From Granulicella arctica (GTDB lineage: Bacteria > Acidobacteriota > Terriglobia > Terriglobales > Acidobacteriaceae), in contig NZ_JAGTUT010000001.1 in assembly GCF_025685605.1 (NCBI RefSeq), positions 2,232,001 through 2,296,000 of the forward strand: DNA of 64,000 bases, written 5' to 3'. The first letter of the stretch is position 1. Each line of letters opens with the position of its first letter. The position numbers and the translations under genes are program-made. The notes below the pieces were generated by a model. It was not told the origin of the DNA. It ran no database searches and saw only the letters and a list, made by a program, of their open reading frames with translations. Of the stretch, positions 59,717 to 64,000 are shown in pieces.

Positions 59717-59780
59717 TGTGGGTGTGAGTTCTTGACGAGCAGGATACACGGTGCTGTTCTGAGTCGGCTTCAGGAAGGAA

Positions 59781-59786
59781 TAGAAT
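59781..59786 (+). promoter_or_regulatory. Putative -10 box of the molybdopterin oxidoreductase gene
   Basis: TAGAAT, 6 bases before ATG 59793; predicts a leaderless message. Confidence 0.35.
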
Positions 59787-59792
59787 TTCAAT

Positions 59793-61907
59793 ATGGCACA
59801 GCTTCTGGCGGAATCGCGGGTGGTTCATGCGGTGTGCTCGCATGACTGCCCTGACTCGTGCGGCGTGCTCGTAACGGTGAACCCCAGCGGCCGCGCGGTG
59901 AAGGTGCAGGGCGACCCGGCGCATCCGGTCACGCGGGGCTTTCTATGCGGCAAGGTGGCGAAGTATCTGGACCGGGTGTACTCGCCCGATCGTCTGCTCT
60001 ACCCCATGCGGCGGAAGGCCGGCATTGCGAAGGGGCCGCTGGCGAAGGGTCGCGAGGCTGAGGCATTTGAGCGAATCACCTGGGACGAGGCGCTGGATGA
60101 GATTGCGGCGCGGCTGACAGGGATTGCAGCGGAGTTCGGGCCGGAGAGCGTGCTGCCGTACAGCTATGCGGGCACGATTGGTCAGCTCGGGTATGGCTCG
60201 ATGGACCGGCGATTCTTTCATCGGCTTGGCGCTTCGCAGCTTGACCGAACAATCTGTGCATCGGCTGGTGGCGCCGCGTTGATGAGCGTCTATGGGGTGA
60301 AGCTTGGAACGCCGCCGGAGGACTTTGCACGTGCTCGGCTGATCATCGCGTGGGGCGCGAACATCCATGGCAACAATATCCACCTGTGGCCATTTATCGA
60401 AGAGGCTCGGCGAGCCGGTGCGCGGCTGGTGGTGATCGATCCGTATAGGACACGCACAGCGGCCTTGGCGGATGAGCATCTGGCGATTCGTCCCGGAACG
60501 GACGGGCTGCTGGCTTTGGGGCTGATGCACGTGATCCTGCGCGAAGGGCTCGAAGATCGAGCGTACGTCGAAGCAGCTACGCATGGATTTGCGGAACTGC
60601 GGGAGTTTGCGCTGCGGGCAGAGCATGCGCCGGATGCTGTTGCTGCAGTCACAGGCATCGCTGCAGATACGATCGTCCGCCTTGCACGGGAGTACGCCCA
60701 GACCAGCCCCGCAGTCATCCGGCTCAACTACGGCATTCAGCGGAGTGAGAATGGCGGGACCTCGGCCAGAGCAGTCTGCATGTTGCCGCTGCTGACGGGT
60801 GCGTGGACGAAGCGCGGGGGCGGATTGCAGCTTTCTACCTCGGGTTCGTTTCCGTTCAACGGCAATGCCTTGCAGATGCCGGAGCTGATGAAGGCGAGTC
60901 CGCTGGGGCGCGCCGCGCGGGTGGTGAATATGAGCCAGCTCGGCCTGGCGTTGACGACCTTAAATGATCCACCAGTGAAGGCACTGTTTGTCTATAACTC
61001 GAATGCAGCTGCCGTGGCTCCGAATCAGAATGACGTGTTGCATGGCTTGAGGCGGGATGACCTGTTTACCGTGGTGCATGAGCAGTTCTTTACGGACACG
61101 GTGGACTACGCAGACATCGTGCTTCCCGCGCCTACATTTCTTGAGGTCAAGGATGTGCAGGGCGCGTATGGGCACCTGTTCGCGCAAGTGTCGGAGCGGG
61201 CGATCGCGCCGCTTGGCGAGGCGCGGAGCAACGTGGCACTGTTCGGCGAGTTGGGTAGGCGGATGGGGTTTGAAGAGGCCTGCTTCGACGATACGGACGA
61301 CGACCTGATTGACCAGGCGCTGACGACGAACGATCCGTGGTTTGCGGGGATCGATCGTGCGCGGCTGGAGCAGGAGGGTCATGTGCCGCTGCAGCTTCCA
61401 ACGAATGCAGATGGGTTATCCCTGCCGTTCAGCACAGCGGAGTGGTTTCGGACACCGAGTGGGCGGGGCGAGTTGACGCCTGTGCCGGTGTTCGTTGCGC
61501 CGCAGGAGTCTCGCAGCCATGCGGCGGAGTATCCGCTGGAGTTTCTGCCGCGCAAGGCGGACAACTACATGAACTCGACGTTTGCGAACCTGCCGGGACA
61601 TCGGAAGATGGAGGCGCGGACGGCGGGCGTGCTGGAGATGCATGCGGCGGATGCGGCGACGCGTGGAATCGCGACGGGCAATGTGGTTGAGGTCTACAAC
61701 GGGCGCGGACGGATTACGCTGGTCGCGATGGTAGGGGCGCAGGTGCCTGCAGGTGTCGTGGCGGCGCGGCTGGACTGGAACAAGCTCTCGGTCGATGGCG
61801 CGAATGTGAACGCGCTGACGTCGGAGACGCTCACGGATATTGGCGGTGGAGCAACGTTCTACTCGACGCTGGTCGAGGTGCGTAAGGCAAAGGTGAGGGA
61901 TCGATGA
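59793..61907 (+). CDS. Molybdopterin-dependent oxidoreductase, DMSO-reductase superfamily (formate dehydrogenase-like)
   Basis: 704 residues, no signal peptide, so cytoplasmic. An N-terminal 4Fe-4S site is formed by Cys15, Cys19, Cys23 and Cys52 (CSHDCPDSC, GFLCGK). Cys155 (RTICASAGGAA) is the probable molybdenum/tungsten ligand. Mo-bis-MGD-binding segments follow (IIAWGANIHGNNIHLWPF, VVIDPYRTRTAALADEHLAIRPGTDG, VYNSNAAAVAPNQ), and a C-terminal beta domain (about 590-700). The best match is to the family of assimilatory or uncharacterised oxidoreductases near formate dehydrogenase. No electron-transfer subunit is adjacent. Its last 4 bases overlap the next gene. Confidence 0.9.
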   Translation: MAQLLAESRVVHAVCSHDCPDSCGVLVTVNPSGRAVKVQGDPAHPVTRGFLCGKVAKYLDRVYSPDRLLYPMRRKAGIAKGPLAKGREAEAFERITWDEALDEIAARLTGIAAEFGPESVLPYSYAGTIGQLGYGSMDRRFFHRLGASQLDRTICASAGGAALMSVYGVKLGTPPEDFARARLIIAWGANIHGNNIHLWPFIEEARRAGARLVVIDPYRTRTAALADEHLAIRPGTDGLLALGLMHVILREGLEDRAYVEAATHGFAELREFALRAEHAPDAVAAVTGIAADTIVRLAREYAQTSPAVIRLNYGIQRSENGGTSARAVCMLPLLTGAWTKRGGGLQLSTSGSFPFNGNALQMPELMKASPLGRAARVVNMSQLGLALTTLNDPPVKALFVYNSNAAAVAPNQNDVLHGLRRDDLFTVVHEQFFTDTVDYADIVLPAPTFLEVKDVQGAYGHLFAQVSERAIAPLGEARSNVALFGELGRRMGFEEACFDDTDDDLIDQALTTNDPWFAGIDRARLEQEGHVPLQLPTNADGLSLPFSTAEWFRTPSGRGELTPVPVFVAPQESRSHAAEYPLEFLPRKADNYMNSTFANLPGHRKMEARTAGVLEMHAADAATRGIATGNVVEVYNGRGRITLVAMVGAQVPAGVVAARLDWNKLSVDGANVNALTSETLTDIGGGATFYSTLVEVRKAKVRDR

Positions 61908-62887
61908 GCGTGATGGCTGCGGGTGAGGATGTACTTCCGGGATTGATGGAGATTGAGGCTGCGGCGACGCTCGTGTACGCACACATGCCCCCGACTCCGC
62001 AATATAGCTGGCCACTGATCAACGAGCGCGCGGGCACAGAGGTGTGGGTGAAGCATGAGAACCACACGCCGGTCGGCGCCTTCAAGATTCGCGGCGGCAT
62101 CGTCTACATGGACTGGCTACGAAGCGAGCGCCCTGAAGTGACGACGGTGGTCTCGGCGACGCGTGGAAATCATGGGCAGTCGATTGCGTATGCCGGAGCA
62201 CGAATGGGCATCCGCGTGGTGATCGTCGTGCCGCACGGCAACAGCTTTGAGAAGAATCGGGCGATGCGGATGCTTGGAGCGGAGCTGATTGAGCATGGCG
62301 GCGACTTCCAGGAGGCGAGCGAGCATGCTGGCGCGCTGGCGGCTGAGCATGGCTGGCACCGTGTTCCTAGTTACGATCGGGAGCTTGTAACGGGTGTGGC
62401 TACGTATGCGCTGGAGATGTTTCGCGGCTGCCCTGCGCTCGATACGGTCTATGTCCCCATTGGGATGGGCTCGGGTGTAAGCGGGATGATTGCGGCCCGG
62501 AATGCCCTTGGGCTTGCGACGAAGGTCGTTGGCGTGGTGTCGAGTAAGGCGCCTGCGTTCGCGATGTCGTTTGCGGCAGGCGAGATTGTGGAGCACGAGG
62601 TCGCAACACGGATCGCTGATGGCGTGGCGTGCCGACGGCCTGATCCGCAGGCGTTTGCGGTGGGGCTGGCCGGGATTGATCGCATCATCGCTGTGGACGA
62701 CGACGCGGTGGAAGAGGCGATGCGGATCTACTTCGCCGATACGCATAATGTCGCCGAGGGTGCCGGAGCAATTGGGTTGGCGGCGCTGTTAAAGGATAGG
62801 AAGTCCGGCGGCGCTCGCGTGGGCACGGTCCTGTGTGGCGGCAATGTGGATAGCGATGTCTTTGCTCGGGTTCTGGGAAGAGGTTAG
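61904..62887 (+). CDS. PLP-dependent threonine/serine dehydratase-like enzyme
   Basis: 327 residues, fold type II PLP enzyme. The Schiff-base lysine is in VGAFKIRGG; SATRGNHGQSIAYAG and VYVPIGMGSGVSGM bind the cofactor phosphate, and VLCGGNVDSDVF closes the active site. No C-terminal ACT regulatory domain is present, as in catabolic forms. It deaminates a hydroxy-amino acid, probably threonine or serine. The start overlaps the upstream stop (ATGA), so it is translationally coupled to the molybdopterin oxidoreductase. Confidence 0.92.
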   Translation: MSVMAAGEDVLPGLMEIEAAATLVYAHMPPTPQYSWPLINERAGTEVWVKHENHTPVGAFKIRGGIVYMDWLRSERPEVTTVVSATRGNHGQSIAYAGARMGIRVVIVVPHGNSFEKNRAMRMLGAELIEHGGDFQEASEHAGALAAEHGWHRVPSYDRELVTGVATYALEMFRGCPALDTVYVPIGMGSGVSGMIAARNALGLATKVVGVVSSKAPAFAMSFAAGEIVEHEVATRIADGVACRRPDPQAFAVGLAGIDRIIAVDDDAVEEAMRIYFADTHNVAEGAGAIGLAALLKDRKSGGARVGTVLCGGNVDSDVFARVLGRG

Positions 62888-62893
62888 AGGCGA

Positions 62894-63079
62894 ATGTTTG
62901 CAGCGGGTTTTCAGTGTGCCGGATGTGGGGAATGGATTGAGACGACGGTGGATGAGTCGGGCGGATCGAAGCAGCAATATGTCGAAGATTGCCAGGTTTG
63001 CTGCCAGCCCAACGTGCTGACGGTGCGCTGGGATGCCAGTGATAAGGAGTTTACGATCACGGCGGAGCTTGAAAGTTGA
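62894..63079 (+). CDS. CPXCG-motif cysteine-rich protein
   Basis: 61 residues. The CAGCGE pair near the N-terminus and CQVCCQPN in the middle form a zinc-ribbon-like set, as in the CPXCG family. Function unknown. It starts 6 bases after the dehydratase stop and probably belongs to the same transcript, making a three-gene unit. Confidence 0.85.
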   Translation: MFAAGFQCAGCGEWIETTVDESGGSKQQYVEDCQVCCQPNVLTVRWDASDKEFTITAELES

Positions 63080-63189
63080 GCCCCCAAACTCAGCACGAAA
63101 CGCATCGGGAATGGTGCAATGCGTTGGCGAGAACGGGCGCGCAAGGCGGGAACCTTGGATGCGACTCGCGTAGAGCAGGGCCGCTCACC

Positions 63190-63195
63190 TATAAT
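63190..63195 (+). promoter_or_regulatory. Perfect -10 box upstream of bamA
   Basis: TATAAT in the 226-base gap before bamA; it would give a leader of about 100 bases. The -35 is weak. Nothing else was recognised in the gap. Confidence 0.45.
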
Positions 63196-63305
63196 CGAGC
63201 TTTCCGAGGAACCCGTCTCGGTGTGATTTTGAGAGCAGTGAGGGTGTGCGTATCTTTACCGTAAACCGAGAGAGCGGAAGCTCCCTGATAAGTTCGACCA
63301 AGTCT

Positions 63306-64000
63306 ATGCGCACGCGCCTTAGCCGCTTCCGTATTGTGAGTGCTCCATCCGCGTTTGCTGTGATCGCGTTTGCTCTCGTTGCAGTGATTCCGATGCTGTC
63401 GGCCCAGACGTCGCCGACGCTTCCTGCGACTGACCAGACCGGAGCCGGCGCGCAGACGCTTTGCCAGCCCCAGGTCATCGGCAATCGCCGTATTCCGAAG
63501 GAGTCCGTGCTGGCACGGCTGTTCTCGCACCAGGGTGACCTGTACGACCCAGCCGTCGTGGAGCGGGACTTCAACTCGCTCTGGAACACGAGCTACTTCG
63601 AAAACATCCGTATCGAGCGCGTCGACTCGCCCAAGTGCATTCAACTGGTGATCTATGTCCAGGAGAAGCCAACGATTCGCGAGATCAACTACAAGGGCTT
63701 GAACGCCGTCACCCAGTCCGACGTGCTGGAGCGCTTCAAGAAAGCGAAGGTTGGTCTCACCGTCGAGAGTCAGTATGACCCGACCAAGATCAAGCGCGCC
63801 GAAGTGGTGTTGAAGGACCTCCTCGCTGAGCATGGTCACCAGTTTGCAACGATCAAGACCGAAGTGAAGACGATTCCGCCGGCGGCTGTGTCGCTGACCT
63901 TCACGATCAAGGAGGGCGCGACGGTCAAGGTCGGTAAGATCGTCTTCGAGGGCAACAACAGCATCAACGACCGCACGCTGCGCGCTGCGATGAAGAACCT
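63306..64000 (+). CDS. bamA: Outer-membrane protein assembly factor BamA (5' part; runs off window)
   Basis: 231 codons are visible. A signal peptide (RIVSAPSAFAVIAFALVAVIPMLSAQ, as a stretch rich in Ala/Val) is followed by POTRA domains: IPKESVLARLFSHQGDLYDPAVVERDFNSLWNTSYFENIRIE and YKGLNAVTQSDVLERFKKAKVGLTVESQYDP are typical POTRA 1 and 2 segments, as is GKIVFEGNNSINDRTLRAAM in POTRA 3. BamA inserts beta-barrel proteins such as the Oar-like receptor into the outer membrane. The barrel domain lies beyond the window. ATG 63306 is the first plausible start; no strong ribosome-binding site is seen. Confidence 0.94.
   Translation, partial: MRTRLSRFRIVSAPSAFAVIAFALVAVIPMLSAQTSPTLPATDQTGAGAQTLCQPQVIGNRRIPKESVLARLFSHQGDLYDPAVVERDFNSLWNTSYFENIRIERVDSPKCIQLVIYVQEKPTIREINYKGLNAVTQSDVLERFKKAKVGLTVESQYDPTKIKRAEVVLKDLLAEHGHQFATIKTEVKTIPPAAVSLTFTIKEGATVKVGKIVFEGNNSINDRTLRAAMKN

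Noticed and set aside
58596..59924. A single 442-codon minus-strand gene
   Set aside because: The frame joins the SnoaL-like gene with antisense sequence of the TMEM175 gene. The signal peptide at 59072 marks the real start.
63189..63839. Minus-strand gene opposite the start of bamA
   Set aside because: The plus strand encodes a clear signal peptide and POTRA domains; the minus frame is a shadow.

Overview
The window reads as a piece of chromosome from a Gram-negative member of the Acidobacteriota, most likely family Acidobacteriaceae (the Granulicella/Edaphobacter/Terriglobus group). The evidence is the GC-rich coding sequence; a 1,230-residue Oar-like TonB-dependent receptor with an N-terminal carboxypeptidase-regulatory domain, which is typical of this phylum; outer-membrane genes (lpxC, bamA, tonB/exbB/exbD); secreted GH3 and GH32 glycosidases; and characteristic intergenic hairpin repeats. 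The assignment is an inference from recognition, not from a search.

Layout. 1-3252: the end of hisS, a two-gene toxin-antitoxin cassette, then aspS. 3444-7669: two secreted proteins of unknown role and an aldo/keto reductase. 7879-10866 (minus): a rhomboid-fold protein lacking its catalytic residues, a lipoprotein and mltG. 11042-16406: greA, a CDP-alcohol phosphatidyltransferase, a FemAB/GNAT-like protein, a lipoprotein, an isoaspartyl peptidase, an endonuclease III-like protein and a HAD phosphatase. 16586-23373: the Oar-like receptor, DUF202, a hexose-6-phosphate mutarotase, maf and an M20 peptidase. 23522-25723: lpxC, folK and a CADD-type oxygenase probably linked to p-aminobenzoate synthesis. 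25781-35442: mostly accessory genes, with tgt, an ECF sigma cassette and a repeat-rich gap. 35504-37813: a GH3 glucosidase. 38088-41111: yajC-secD-secF. 41249-46134: tonB-exbB-exbD-exbD, a TPR lipoprotein and a YIP1-like protein. 46203-51964 (minus): fabF-acpP, a GH32 enzyme, rmuC and folP. 52001-58561: dacB, a cytochrome c, lipA, frr, a YVTN propeller and a PilZ protein. 58596-59716 (minus): a SnoaL-like protein and a TMEM175-like channel. 59793-64000: a molybdopterin oxidoreductase, a threonine dehydratase-like enzyme, a CPXCG protein and the start of bamA.

How the genes work together. Envelope biogenesis dominates (LpxC, MltG, DacB, BamA, SecDF-YajC, the TonB complex and its Oar-type client). 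Folate genes are spread over the window (folK, a CADD-like protein, folP). Translation genes form another set (hisS, aspS, tgt, frr, greA).

The most notable observations are: (1) about sixteen genes on both strands with a TANNNT box only 5-9 nt before the start codon, suggesting leaderless or nearly leaderless transcripts, including a 36-bp divergent folP/dacB promoter; (2) a rhomboid in which every hallmark polar residue is replaced; (3) the CADD-folate link; (4) a toxin-antitoxin cassette between hisS and aspS; (5) several families of intergenic palindromes and a tandem repeat; and (6) hairpins in each gap around tonB-exbB-exbD. No tRNA, rRNA, CRISPR array, insertion sequence or prophage was seen.
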